Shown here: in pieces, positions 17,995-25,263 of the stretch
Layout: the number at the start of each line of letters is the position of its first letter
Numbering within the stretch: position 1 is the first letter of the stretch
Assembly: GCF_028748105.1 (NCBI RefSeq)
Contig: NZ_CP118168.1
Span: 1,054,001 to 1,118,000 of the forward strand
DNA: 64,000 nt
DNA from: Entomospira nematocerorum
GTDB lineage: Bacteria; Spirochaetota; Spirochaetia; WRBN01
Direction: 5' to 3'
Notes under the pieces: model-generated
Told to the model about the DNA's origin: nothing
Seen by the model: the letters and a program-made list of their open reading frames with translations, nothing else
Databases searched by the model: none
Made by a program: the position numbers and the translations under genes

Positions 17995-18930
17995 TTAGTT
18001 AAGTAACTTAATAGGAATACGCTGTAGTTCAATAAAATGATCAACAGTAGTATTCTCCAGCGGATCTTTGATGTTATCAGCGAGGGATCGTTCATACCAT
18101 TGATAGTCTTCTACTGTGCGGTATAAGAGAAATACAAGTTCAACTGTATCGCCTGCGACAAAATTCTCAGAAGAACCACTCCAAGTGGAAGCCCGGTAGA
18201 GTGAGCCAGCCCCATTCATGTTTGTGTCATTGTTGATAGCTGCATGATAATCGAGGAGGATACTCATACTATTGTGAAAGTTGAGTTCATAGGATACGAT
18301 ATAATCTCTTGGATTGAAATCATAAATCTCTGATACCAATGGTGCAATTAATGGGATTGCTTGGTTCTTCATGATACCAGTTTTTTGATCTGGATCTACA
18401 TAAGGATGTACTTCACCATTGAACCAATTGAAGAGAATGGTGGCGGTTCCTGCCCCAGTAGATTTAGGATTGATAACGACATTTTCACCAGGGCGTACTG
18501 CTTGGACTGCTACTAACCATACGTTACCGTTACCATTTTCTTCTTCATTGATAGATTCATCAATTGTAACACCCTCTACATTATCCCATCGTATAATATA
18601 CTGTTCATAGCGACTATCACTTGCTGGTGATTTGGCATGTGGTAAGATATACTCACTTTGGTTTGGGTGATTAACCGGAACTATTTCTCTATGTTTATGA
18701 GTAGTTACTACTTCAGCCTCCTTAATAGGTGTTTCTTTGATCGTATTATCAGTAATATTACCTTTGATCTCATTTTCAACAAGAGTACCTTTGACTTCAT
18801 TTGGATTCGGGGACGTTTGTATTGGGGTGGTGGGGGCTGGTAATTTCACTTTAGGGGTACAACCAACAATGATGCTTAGCATTGTGATTACTATCAGTTG
18901 TAATTGTACTAACTTTGAACAATTTGCCAT
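17995..18930 (-). CDS. Variable-stalk family lipoprotein A
   Basis: The protein has a lipoprotein signal (VITMLSIIVGCTPK), then a polar stalk of about 80 residues rich in Thr, Asn, Glu and Lys with loose repeats (GTLVENEIKGNITDNTIKE). A C-terminal domain of about 200 residues begins at YEQYIIRWDN. Shared landmarks with genes B and D are VQAVRPG, ILFNWF, NGAGSL, a GD-x-V-E-LV strand, WY near the end, and ELQR-x-P as the last strand. The domain is not one I recognise. It is probably exposed on the outer membrane or in the periplasm. A promoter with TTGAAA and GATTAT may lie at 18996-18968. It is the last of four tandem genes. Confidence 0.7.
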   Translation of the reverse strand: MANCSKLVQLQLIVITMLSIIVGCTPKVKLPAPTTPIQTSPNPNEVKGTLVENEIKGNITDNTIKETPIKEAEVVTTHKHREIVPVNHPNQSEYILPHAKSPASDSRYEQYIIRWDNVEGVTIDESINEEENGNGNVWLVAVQAVRPGENVVINPKSTGAGTATILFNWFNGEVHPYVDPDQKTGIMKNQAIPLIAPLVSEIYDFNPRDYIVSYELNFHNSMSILLDYHAAINNDTNMNGAGSLYRASTWSGSSENFVAGDTVELVFLLYRTVEDYQWYERSLADNIKDPLENTTVDHFIELQRIPIKLLN

Positions 18931-19028
18931 ATTTTCTCCATAGTAATAAAAAAATTATTGTATTGGAATAATCTAGTATCAAAGGCCTATTTTCAAGGAT
19001 ATATATTGATTAAATCTATTTTTAGAGG

Positions 19029-19063
19029 AGCAAAAGAATACATAAACTATGTACTCTTTTGCT
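19029..19063 (-). terminator. Terminator hairpin after lipoprotein gene B
   Basis: A 16-bp stem with one mismatch (arms 19029-19044 and 19048-19063, loop of 3) follows the stop of the lipoprotein gene ending at 19097. It separates that gene from the next lipoprotein gene, which argues that each has its own transcript. Confidence 0.6.
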
Positions 19064-19096
19064 TATGTGAATATAGTGGGACTTTCACATTATTTA

Positions 19097-20113
19097 CTAA
19101 TCTTTGAGTATGGCGGGAATACGCTGTAGCTCAATGAAGTGATCTAGGGATGTTCTTTGAAGGGGATCACCACCGTTAGCTATAATTCTCTCTTGATACC
19201 ACTCATAGTCTTCAATAGTTTTATAGAGGAGAATAACGAGCTCTACTTCATCACCGGCTCTGAATTGTTGTGGAGATCCTCTCCAAGCACGAGCACTATC
19301 TAGTGATCCAGCTCCATTTTGATTATATAAATTTCGGAGCATAGAACTATAGTTAATAACTATATTGCTTTCATGTTCGTCTATATCATATAAAATAACA
19401 TGTTCCTGCGGAAAAAAGTCGTGCATGTGATCTGACACAGGTATAATCAGTGGTAAAGCTTGATCACGTGTCAATCCTGATGCTCGGGTTGGATCTGCTT
19501 GATAATACACATTACCTTTGAACCAGTTAAAAAGAATGGTTGGGCTTCCGGCACCTGTATTTCGGGGGTCGATAGTAACACTTTCACCAGGTCTGACAGC
19601 TTGAACCGCTGCTATCCAAAGATTTCCTCCCCACTCGGTCTGCTCATTAATTTGTAGATCAATACGCACACCAGCACCATCATCTCTTCGATAGATAAAA
19701 CGTTCGTAAGGACTATTACTTGGCGGCGTTAAGGGATAATCTGTGGATATGCCGGCTGTTCTGGTAATGATGTTGGGTACTTCAGCCTCAGTTGGAGTTG
19801 TTGGAGTTGTTGGAGTTGTTGGAGTTGTTGGAGTTGTTGGAGTTGTTGGAGTTGTTGGAGTTGTTGGAGTTGTTGGAGTTGTTGGAGTTGTTGGAGTTGT
19901 TGGAGTTGTTGGAGTTGTTGGAGTTGTTGGAGTTGTTGGAGTTGTCGTATTTCTATTATATGGTGGAACAACTTTTTGTGTTCCTGTCTTTAAATTATGA
20001 TCGGTTTCCCCTGGAAGTGGAAGCGGTGGAATTGATTTAGGCGTACAACTACATACACCAATCATCATGAACATTAGAAATTTTGTACAGAAATTGTGTG
20101 AAATTTTTTTCAT
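19097..20113 (-). CDS. Variable-stalk family lipoprotein B with Thr-Thr-Pro repeat
   Basis: A lipoprotein signal (LMFMMIGVCSCTPK) is followed by about 45 residues and then 17 exact copies of the tripeptide Thr-Thr-Pro, which would form an extended, possibly O-glycosylated stalk. From about residue 130 comes the same C-terminal domain as in A and D, beginning YERFIYRRDDGAGVRI and containing VQAVRPGESV, FNWFKGNV, NGAGSL and ELQRIPAIL. AAAGGAGG sits 3-4 bases before the ATG region. The repeat unit is 9 bases, so slippage changes stalk length without breaking the frame. The role is unknown; adhesin-like display is an inference. Confidence 0.72.
   Translation of the reverse strand: MKKISHNFCTKFLMFMMIGVCSCTPKSIPPLPLPGETDHNLKTGTQKVVPPYNRNTTTPTTPTTPTTPTTPTTPTTPTTPTTPTTPTTPTTPTTPTTPTTPTTPTTPTEAEVPNIITRTAGISTDYPLTPPSNSPYERFIYRRDDGAGVRIDLQINEQTEWGGNLWIAAVQAVRPGESVTIDPRNTGAGSPTILFNWFKGNVYYQADPTRASGLTRDQALPLIIPVSDHMHDFFPQEHVILYDIDEHESNIVINYSSMLRNLYNQNGAGSLDSARAWRGSPQQFRAGDEVELVILLYKTIEDYEWYQERIIANGGDPLQRTSLDHFIELQRIPAILKD
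19793..19945. repeat. 17 x 9-bp perfect tandem repeat inside lipoprotein gene B
   Basis: The unit tggagttgt (plus strand) is repeated 17 times without a single change and encodes Thr-Thr-Pro on the minus strand. Perfect identity at the DNA level, not only the protein level, points to recent expansion and to copy-number instability. Confidence 0.95.
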
Positions 20114-20511
20114 CTTGTCCTCCTTTAATTAGTAACATTCTTAGAAATTGAGTCAATTGATTTAAGGAGTGGCCAATAATTTTATATAATAGTATAACGT
20201 AAACATTGGTTAGTGAATAGAAAAAACATTATCACTGCCGGATTCTAGAATCTATGTATTAGTATTGTTTTAATTCAGTTACTTAGTGTTCATTGCTAGT
20301 AGTCAGACTTCGTTCTATAAGAGGAAAACCATTCTGATCCTTTTAGTTTCACTATATAATATAGTATGAATGGATGTCATGGTCACTTTTAGTAGTGTAA
20401 GTATTCATGAATAGCTACATATTGTCAAGAGAAAAAGATGACAAAAAAGATTAAATGAACTTTAGTATCTAGTTAGATAGAATTAGACAGGCGATTATGC
20501 TTTCTATTAAG
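20114..20511. other. Intergenic stretch upstream of lipoprotein gene B
   Basis: About 400 A+T-rich bases with no convincing open frame. It holds the ribosome-binding site and presumably the promoter of gene B. A minus-strand TTGACT/TACTAA pair at 20157-20130 lies too close to the ribosome-binding site to be its promoter. I see no remnant of the shared lipoprotein C-terminal domain here. Confidence 0.5.
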
Positions 20512-20548
20512 AATAAGCATGCTTAACCCAATATTATGCATGCTTATT
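20512..20548 (-). terminator. Terminator-like hairpin after lipoprotein gene C
   Basis: An 11-bp perfect stem (AATAAGCATGC / GCATGCTTATT) with a 15-base loop starts 8 bases past the stop of gene C on the minus strand. It probably ends that transcript. Confidence 0.5.
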
Positions 20549-20555
20549 GATGTGT

Positions 20556-21398
20556 TTAACGGTATGGTCCAAATGCCCAAATTCCAAGGAGATCACGCCA
20601 TGATGATTTTGGTGGCTGCTTTTTAGTCGTAGCTGGTGGAATTTTGGAGGTATCTTCTGGTTGTGATGAGTTGTCAACAGGAGTATCTGGTTGTGGGGGA
20701 TTTGTTACAGGAGTATCTGATTGTGAAGAATTATTCACAGGGGTATCTGGTTGTGAGGGTTTTATTACAGGGGTATCTGATTGTGAAGAATTATTCACAG
20801 GGGTATCTGGTTGTGAGGGTTTTATTACAGGGGTAGCTGGCTCTGAGGAATTTACCACAGGAGTAGCTGATTGTGAAGAATTATTCACTGGGGTATCTGG
20901 TAGTGAAGACCTAGTCGCTGTAGAAGTATTTTGTTCTACTGCAGCGTCTAACTCTCTATGGAGTGGGCTTGGTTGGATTAGCGCTTCTGCGGATACTTGA
21001 TTTGCATCTGCGGATACTTGATTTGCATCTGCGGATACTTGATTTGCATCTGCGGATGCTTGATTTGTATCTGCGGATACTTGATTTGCATCTGCGGATA
21101 CTTGATTTGTATCTGCGGATACTTGATTTGTATCAGACCGAACTTCTAGGACGGATTCTCCTTCTCTGAGAGTAAGGATTCCGTCGTTTTGGCGAGAGAC
21201 AGATACTGTCCGCTCCGTTTCTGAAGGTGTCCCTATTGGCACAGTTTGCTTATGAGTGACATCACTAATCGTTTCTTTTCCGATATCGTGAGGTGGTTGT
21301 GGTTGTGGAATTTTAACCCCGGGATTACAAGCAATCATAAGCATTGCTAATAGTAGACAGGACATTTTAGAAGGGAATTTTAAGAGATCATTTTTCAT
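20556..21398 (-). CDS. Repeat-only lipoprotein C lacking the shared C-terminal domain
   Basis: The 280-residue product has a lipoprotein signal (LLLAMLMIACNPG) like its three neighbours. Two different repeat arrays follow: seven units of about 7 residues (SADANQV type, residues 88-135) and eight units of 10 residues (SQPDTPVNNS type, residues 168-247). It ends with a 33-residue basic tail (KSSWRDLLGIWAFGPYR). The C-terminal domain of genes A, B and D is absent, and no remnant is visible downstream. It may be a stalk-only decoy, a truncated relative or a reservoir of repeats. It sits behind a 320-base leader with a giant hairpin. Confidence 0.65.
   Translation of the reverse strand: MKNDLLKFPSKMSCLLLAMLMIACNPGVKIPQPQPPHDIGKETISDVTHKQTVPIGTPSETERTVSVSRQNDGILTLREGESVLEVRSDTNQVSADTNQVSADANQVSADTNQASADANQVSADANQVSADANQVSAEALIQPSPLHRELDAAVEQNTSTATRSSLPDTPVNNSSQSATPVVNSSEPATPVIKPSQPDTPVNNSSQSDTPVIKPSQPDTPVNNSSQSDTPVTNPPQPDTPVDNSSQPEDTSKIPPATTKKQPPKSSWRDLLGIWAFGPYR
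20658..20897. repeat. 8 x 30-bp tandem repeat in lipoprotein gene C
   Basis: Eight 30-bp units encode decapeptides of the form SQPDTPVNNS or SQSDTPVIKP. Alternating units make a 60-bp higher-order period that is almost exact at 20701-20820, so expansion probably occurred by 60-bp duplications. Confidence 0.88.
20994..21137. repeat. 21-bp tandem repeat in lipoprotein gene C
   Basis: About seven 21-bp units (plus-strand core gcggatacttgatttgcat) encode SADANQV or SADTNQV heptapeptides. Units differ by one or two bases. The array is separate from the 30-bp array in the same gene. Confidence 0.88.
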
Positions 21399-21445
21399 TG
21401 TAGTCCTCCTGTAAAATGGTTCTCATTGATAAAAATAATAGATGA

Positions 21446-21576
21446 ATTCTAATCATATCTAATTCATATTTCATAGCATATTCACATAATGTTCAATGAA
21501 TGCTTCATAATTGTACAAACAATCATTGAACATTATGTGAATATGCTATGAAATATGAATTAGATATGATTAGAAT
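21446..21576. repeat. Perfect 54-bp inverted repeat with 23-base loop
   Basis: The left arm (21446-21499) and right arm (21523-21576) are exact reverse complements over 54 bases, separated by 23 bases. The arms are A+T-rich and contain no open frame. The element lies between a good minus-strand promoter at 21753-21725 and the start of lipoprotein gene C at 21398. If transcribed, it would fold into one very long leader hairpin. As DNA it could extrude a cruciform or serve as a recombination substrate. No transposase is near. Confidence 0.93.
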
Positions 21577-21724
21577 ATTTGTTTTGTATCTCAGTGTTAC
21601 TGATAGATGATGGGCATTATTGCTAATTATTATGGGGATAGATCCTTGTAGGAAAATAATAGCAGGATTTGCCTTATATGGAATATAGTAAATAGTTTCT
21701 ATGAAATTATTTATCTACGTTTAT

Positions 21725-21753
21725 AGTATAAAAATAATATTATGATTTGTCAA
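21725..21753 (-). promoter_or_regulatory. Promoter of lipoprotein gene C
   Basis: On the minus strand TTGACA (21753-21748), 17 bases, then TATACT (21730-21725) is a near-consensus promoter. The predicted transcript start is near 21718, giving a leader of about 320 bases that includes the whole 54-bp inverted repeat. Confidence 0.65.
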
Positions 21754-21838
21754 CCTTTTGCTAGGTAAATGAATATATGAATCATGTTATTATTCTATAG
21801 AATCATACATCCATCTGCCTAGTTTCCATATAGTATAT

Positions 21839-22990
21839 CTACTCAAGAATAACAGGGAACCTTTGTAACTCAATGACTTCATCAAGTGATACCTTACTCA
21901 GAGCTCTAGGAATCCCAGATTCTGGAGATAAACCTACTTCATTACGGTACCAACTATAGAGTTGTTTTGTTGCATAAATATAAATCACTAAATCCACATG
22001 ATCTCCACTTCTCATCCAAGGAAATCGTCTATTCCATGCAGAGGCCTTATAGAGTGATCCAGCCCCATTTTTATTAGCCTGATTCTCTAGCATTCGGTTA
22101 TAGTGGATGTAAATTTGGGAACTTTTTCGCCCATTATCGTACTGAACAGCTGGATCATTGGGGAATAAATTGACCATTGTTTCTCGGACAGGGACAATGA
22201 GTGGTGCAGGATAATTTATTTGGTAGGAAAGCCAAAGGACTTTTACAGATCCTTTAAACCAGTTAAATGTGATATTCGATGTATGAGGACCGTACTCACT
22301 AGGATTAATTCTGACAGGATCCCCCGGTCGCACTGCCTGAACTCCAATAATCCAGATACGTGAATCTCCGCTATGAGCATTATTGATACGCATATCGATA
22401 GTAGCACCATTAATATTACCATCATCCCATCGCTTAATATAGCGTTCATAATAGCTTTGTGATGGTCGATTTAATTGTTTTATTGGGAATGGCTTGGGTT
22501 CCTCTGTGGCAATTGGTTTTTCTGTGACAATTGGTTTTTCTGTGACAATTGGTTTTTCTGTGACAATTGGTTTTTCTGTGACAATTGGTTTTTCTGTGAC
22601 AATTGGTTTTTCTGTGACAATCTTTATCGTGGGTAAGGTTGGTTGGATGGGTGCTGTGGATGGTAATAATGGTGTTGTAGCAGAAGAACCACCTACGGGA
22701 CTTGTTGCTACAGATTGACTACTAGTCGTGGTGACAGCACTCTCTGGCTGTGTCGGATTCGACTGCGTGGGTGATGTAGATGATTCTTTTGTGGTAGGTG
22801 GATTCTTAACACTAGGTACTTGAGAGGTTTTTTCTTCTCCTACTTCTTCTTGAGTGGTTTCGTTATTGTAAAAAGTTGATGTATTATTATCAGGTTCTGT
22901 TTTCCATACGATATTTGAATTTGGATTGCATGAATTAATGAATAGTATTATGAATAAAAATGTTGCGGATATACTTTGTTTGTCGAGCAT
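21839..22990 (-). CDS. Variable-stalk family lipoprotein D with IVTEKP repeat
   Basis: A lipoprotein signal (LFIILFINSCNPN) leads into a Ser/Thr/Pro-rich stalk of about 100 residues, then six exact IVTEKP hexapeptides and one IATEEP (residues 124-165). The C-terminal domain begins at YERYIKRWDDGNINGATI and shares VQAVRPG, FNWFKGSV, NGAGSL, a DHVDLVIYIY strand and ELQRFPVIL with A and B. It is the most diverged of the three. It is the first of the four tandem genes and has its own promoter. The biological role is unknown; a surface or periplasmic display function is inferred. Confidence 0.72.
   Translation of the reverse strand: MLDKQSISATFLFIILFINSCNPNSNIVWKTEPDNNTSTFYNNETTQEEVGEEKTSQVPSVKNPPTTKESSTSPTQSNPTQPESAVTTTSSQSVATSPVGGSSATTPLLPSTAPIQPTLPTIKIVTEKPIVTEKPIVTEKPIVTEKPIVTEKPIVTEKPIATEEPKPFPIKQLNRPSQSYYERYIKRWDDGNINGATIDMRINNAHSGDSRIWIIGVQAVRPGDPVRINPSEYGPHTSNITFNWFKGSVKVLWLSYQINYPAPLIVPVRETMVNLFPNDPAVQYDNGRKSSQIYIHYNRMLENQANKNGAGSLYKASAWNRRFPWMRSGDHVDLVIYIYATKQLYSWYRNEVGLSPESGIPRALSKVSLDEVIELQRFPVILE
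22496..22621. repeat. 7 x 18-bp tandem repeat in lipoprotein gene D
   Basis: Six identical 18-bp units (plus-strand gacaattggtttttctgt) and a seventh degenerate one encode IVTEKP. Again the unit is a multiple of three, so length changes keep the frame. Confidence 0.93.
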
Positions 22991-23118
22991 ATAATACCCT
23001 CCTAAATGTTTCTCTTCTATTGTAAGATATAGGCTACACTAAGTTGTTTTTGAAGATGAACTCTCGTTTCATTGTTCACATTAGGTTATATAGATTTTCT
23101 TTTATGCTTCTATATATA

Positions 23119-23146
23119 GAATTACATGAATTTGTATAGTTGTCAA
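23119..23146 (-). promoter_or_regulatory. Promoter of lipoprotein gene D
   Basis: TTGACA (23146-23141) and TAATTC (23124-23119) with a 16-base spacer lie about 130 bases before the start at 22990 on the minus strand. Confidence 0.5.
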
Positions 23147-23253
23147 GAAAAATCATTTTTTTTTTAAAAATATTATTGAAATATCTTTTTTTTACCATTA
23201 CTTTATAGACATATTTATGCACTTGCAGAGTGTATTAAGAAAAAGGGGAAGCA

Positions 23254-23691
23254 ATGAGTAAAGATTTACATTCTATTTTAAATCAGCAAGTAGCTAACTT
23301 ACTGGTTATTTACACGAAGTTACATCACTATCATTGGTATGTAACAGGGGATATGTTTTTGGAGCTTCATGAAAAATTTGAAAATTTATACAATACCACA
23401 GCATCTTACTACGATGCTATGGCTGAACGATTACTGATGATTGGCGGTAAACCAGTAAGTAGCCTAAAAGGTTCACTCGAGATCGCAACCATTAAAGAAG
23501 AATATACTATTCCTCCTAGTAAAGAGATGTTACACTCGGTTGTACATGATTTGAATATCCTAGTTGAATCGTTATCTCAAGCTGTTGACTATGCAAATAA
23601 AGCTAATGATGATGTAACAGCTGATTTATGTGTTGGAGCATCTAGAGATCTCCAGAAAGAAGTTTGGTTGTTGAAATCCTTATTAGCATAG
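23254..23691 (+). CDS. dps: Dps-type ferritin-like protein
   Basis: The 145-residue protein has the Dps signature: LHHYHWYVTGDMFLELHEKFENLY near residue 25, then DAMAERLLMIGGKPVSSLKG. The His of HWYVTG, His and Glu of LHEKFE and the Asp/Glu of YDAMAE are the shared inter-subunit ferroxidase ligands. Such proteins form 12-mers that oxidise and store iron with peroxide and often coat DNA. The N-terminus is short with few lysines, so DNA binding is less certain than iron storage. AGGGGAAGC precedes the ATG. A strong terminator hairpin follows at 23736-23770, so it is a single-gene transcript. Confidence 0.93.
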   Translation: MSKDLHSILNQQVANLLVIYTKLHHYHWYVTGDMFLELHEKFENLYNTTASYYDAMAERLLMIGGKPVSSLKGSLEIATIKEEYTIPPSKEMLHSVVHDLNILVESLSQAVDYANKANDDVTADLCVGASRDLQKEVWLLKSLLA

Positions 23692-23735
23692 AATTTTTTT
23701 CTCCTTTGTACTACTCTTGGTAGGAGTTTGTATAG

Positions 23736-23770
23736 AAGCACTATTTTATTGTTGATAAAATAGTGCTTTC
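23736..23770 (+). terminator. Rho-independent terminator of dps
   Basis: A 12-bp perfect stem (AGCACTATTTTA / TAAAATAGTGCT, loop of 7) is followed by TTCTT. It lies 45 bases past the dps stop. Confidence 0.7.
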
Positions 23771-23809
23771 TTGCTACACTTATGTATAAGCAAGGAGTAG
23801 TATACACTA

Positions 23810-24124
23810 ATGATTAACAAAACAACAATTGGCGATGGAATGATTAGCATAGGGAGTGAACTAATTCCTATTGAGTCTTCTCGATATTGTGAGCAATTTT
23901 TTGCTAAAACAATTCCTTTCTGTGCGGTAAAAGGATGTAGAAGGAAGTCGGTGGGTCTCACTAAAATTCGGCTTATTCATCAAGGTCATATGTTTGCAAC
24001 AAGTAAATTCTATTTTATTCCTTTGTGTAATGTATGTTACAATGTCAAACATACACACTTGGAGGATCAAATTTGGATATTAAAAGATGGATATCCCTTA
24101 GTTCCACATAATGAATATTTCTAG
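23810..24124 (+). CDS. Zinc-binding HNH-like protein, short relative of the 17132 gene
   Basis: The 104-residue protein contains PFCAVKGCRRKSVG, then FYFIPLCNVCYN. This matches the PFC-x3-C ... P-x-C-x-x-C core of the protein at 17132-17554. The GAHV segment of that protein is replaced by GLTK, so the proposed catalytic histidine is absent at the aligned place. The CN pair is also CY. This copy may keep the zinc fold but not activity. AAGGAG lies 12 bases before the ATG. The two copies flank the lipoprotein cluster on either side. Function is not known. Confidence 0.5.
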   Translation: MINKTTIGDGMISIGSELIPIESSRYCEQFFAKTIPFCAVKGCRRKSVGLTKIRLIHQGHMFATSKFYFIPLCNVCYNVKHTHLEDQIWILKDGYPLVPHNEYF

Positions 24125-24346
24125 TTTATTCGTATAGTTTTTGCTATCATTTGTGGTGTTTGCAAATATACAATATACCATTTTTATGAATAAATATGGC
24201 TATTAGATACTATCTAGCTATATTTTATGTGTAATGGTTATCATTTTATTATAATATCATCTATAAGCTTGTCACTCTCATTGACTTTATAAATAAAAAA
24301 ATTTATAATATATAAATATTGTTTATATAAATAAATATTATGTGTG

Positions 24347-24694
24347 TTACTGGAACAGTAGACCTTTAATGCTTTTTAACATAGCAGCCAGTGTAGCACT
24401 TTCCGCTTGCATTTGATCAATGCTAGTTTCCAGCGCAACAACTTCTTTTTTTAAAGCTTCAATTTCTCTTTCTGGATGCATAGCACGTAGCATTTCACCT
24501 TCACCAGTGAGTAGCCATATTAGATCGATTCCTAATTTGTGCAATTCTATTTTGATTTCATCGGGCACTTGATGTTCTTGACGCTCATAACGTGATATCA
24601 TATTTTGTTTTATTCCAAAATACTTTGCTGCTTCAGCTTGTGTCCATCCTAAATGCTTACGTACTAATCGTAAGCGCTCCCCATAAGTCGACAT
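24347..24694 (-). CDS. XRE family HTH repressor with coiled-coil tail
   Basis: Residues 1-65 form a Cro/C1-type helix-turn-helix: YGERLRLVRKHLGWTQAEAAKYFGIKQNMISRYER. A segment typical of phage-type repressors follows (KLGIDLIWLLTGEGEML). Residues 73-107 are a heptad-like coiled coil (IEALKKEVVALETSIDQMQAE), likely for dimerisation. AGAAGGA precedes the ATG. It is divergent from the HTH/membrane-protein genes, and a perfect 19-bp palindrome sits inside their promoter, only 30 bases upstream of this gene. That layout is the classic one for a repressor controlling its neighbour and itself. Confidence 0.88.
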   Translation of the reverse strand: MSTYGERLRLVRKHLGWTQAEAAKYFGIKQNMISRYERQEHQVPDEIKIELHKLGIDLIWLLTGEGEMLRAMHPEREIEALKKEVVALETSIDQMQAESATLAAMLKSIKGLLFQ

Positions 24695-24718
24695 AATTAT
24701 CCTTCTAAGTATTATTTA

Positions 24719-24747
24719 TTGACAAATATCCTAATATAGGATATAAT
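24719..24747 (+). promoter_or_regulatory. Consensus promoter containing a palindromic operator
   Basis: TTGACA (24719-24724), a 17-base spacer and TATAAT (24742-24747) form an exact consensus promoter pointing right. The spacer and part of the -10 box are a perfect inverted repeat, ATATCCTA-ATA-TAGGATAT (24726-24744). A repressor bound there would block RNA polymerase. The divergent XRE gene is the obvious candidate. Confidence 0.8.
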
Positions 24748-24886
24748 CTTATTTATAGCAATACAAAAACGTATTTGCTATAAGTATATCATATTTCACC
24801 AGAGAATGTAAGAGCTATACCATATAACAAAAGAGTTTATTTAAATTGTTAAATAAATAGAAAGAATCTATTTATTAGGAGATATT

Positions 24887-25147
24887 ATGGGAAAATTTGT
24901 AAATGTAACGTGGTTGTCAGAATATTATAACCAAAACACATCAACAATCAGGAAAAAAATTTATTGGATAGAATTTGATGCGTTCAAAATAGCAGGTGAT
25001 TGGCGTATTTGGATAGAGGAGGAAGAGGATGCTAGAGTACGACTTACCCCAGTCTTTAATCGACGCGGTTTGGCAAAAAAGCAATACTACTTTAATGGTA
25101 AGGGAGCTCGCAGAATTTTTAGTAGTATCTCCCAACACAATTCGTAA
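24887..25147 (+). CDS. Small HTH protein, excisionase-like (first of two)
   Basis: Residues 5-48 (VTWLSEYYNQNTSTIRKKIYW...FKIAGDWRIWIEEEE) fit an excisionase or MerR-type HTH: recognition helix STIRKKI, then the wing FKIAGDWRIW. TTAGGAGATATT precedes the ATG. The last 38 residues are Arg-rich and lie over the start of the next HTH gene in another frame, so they look like an extension with little constraint. It is the first gene of the unit driven by the consensus promoter at 24719. A role as DNA-binding excision or control factor is inferred. Confidence 0.6.
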   Translation: MGKFVNVTWLSEYYNQNTSTIRKKIYWIEFDAFKIAGDWRIWIEEEEDARVRLTPVFNRRGLAKKQYYFNGKGARRIFSSISQHNS

Positions 25148-25259
25148 AGAGATTTACCAAGGGAAATTACGTGCTAGTAAGAGATCTGGTACTTGGATTA
25201 TTGAGAGACGTGATCTTCTTCAATATCTTGAAAATCATAGCAATTTAAATATGGAGTAA
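25029..25259 (+). CDS. Small HTH protein, excisionase-like (second)
   Basis: The 76-residue protein has the standard HTH_17 pattern: LMVRELAEFLVVSPNTIRKEIYQGKLRASKRSGTWIIERRDLLQYLE. GGAGGAAGAGG lies directly before the ATG, inside the coding region of the previous gene, and the frames overlap by 119 bases. An in-frame TAG at 25014 rules out a simple fusion with the upstream frame. It is followed 4 bases later by the coiled-coil membrane gene. Such proteins regulate excision or phage genes; no integrase is nearby. Confidence 0.72.
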   Translation: MLEYDLPQSLIDAVWQKSNTTLMVRELAEFLVVSPNTIRKEIYQGKLRASKRSGTWIIERRDLLQYLENHSNLNME

Positions 25260-25263
25260 TATT

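Noticed and set aside
19743..20040. Long plus-strand open frames over the 9-bp repeat (Gly-Val-Val or Glu-Leu-Leu repeats)
   Set aside because: They are mirror frames of a stop-free tandem repeat; the minus-strand lipoprotein frame has signal peptide, ribosome-binding site and homologous neighbours.
20130..20157. TTGACT/TACTAA promoter for lipoprotein gene B
   Set aside because: The predicted transcript start would fall inside the ribosome-binding site of the gene.
21446..21576. Inverted repeat as the ends of an insertion sequence
   Set aside because: Only 23 bases lie between the arms and no transposase or target duplication is visible.
22496..22621. Possible CRISPR-like array
   Set aside because: The repeats are contiguous with no spacers, are in frame with the lipoprotein and encode IVTEKP.
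24887..25259. The two HTH frames as one gene with a programmed frameshift
   Set aside because: A TAG at 25014 in the second frame and a strong ribosome-binding site before the second ATG favour two separate starts; no slippery sequence is seen.
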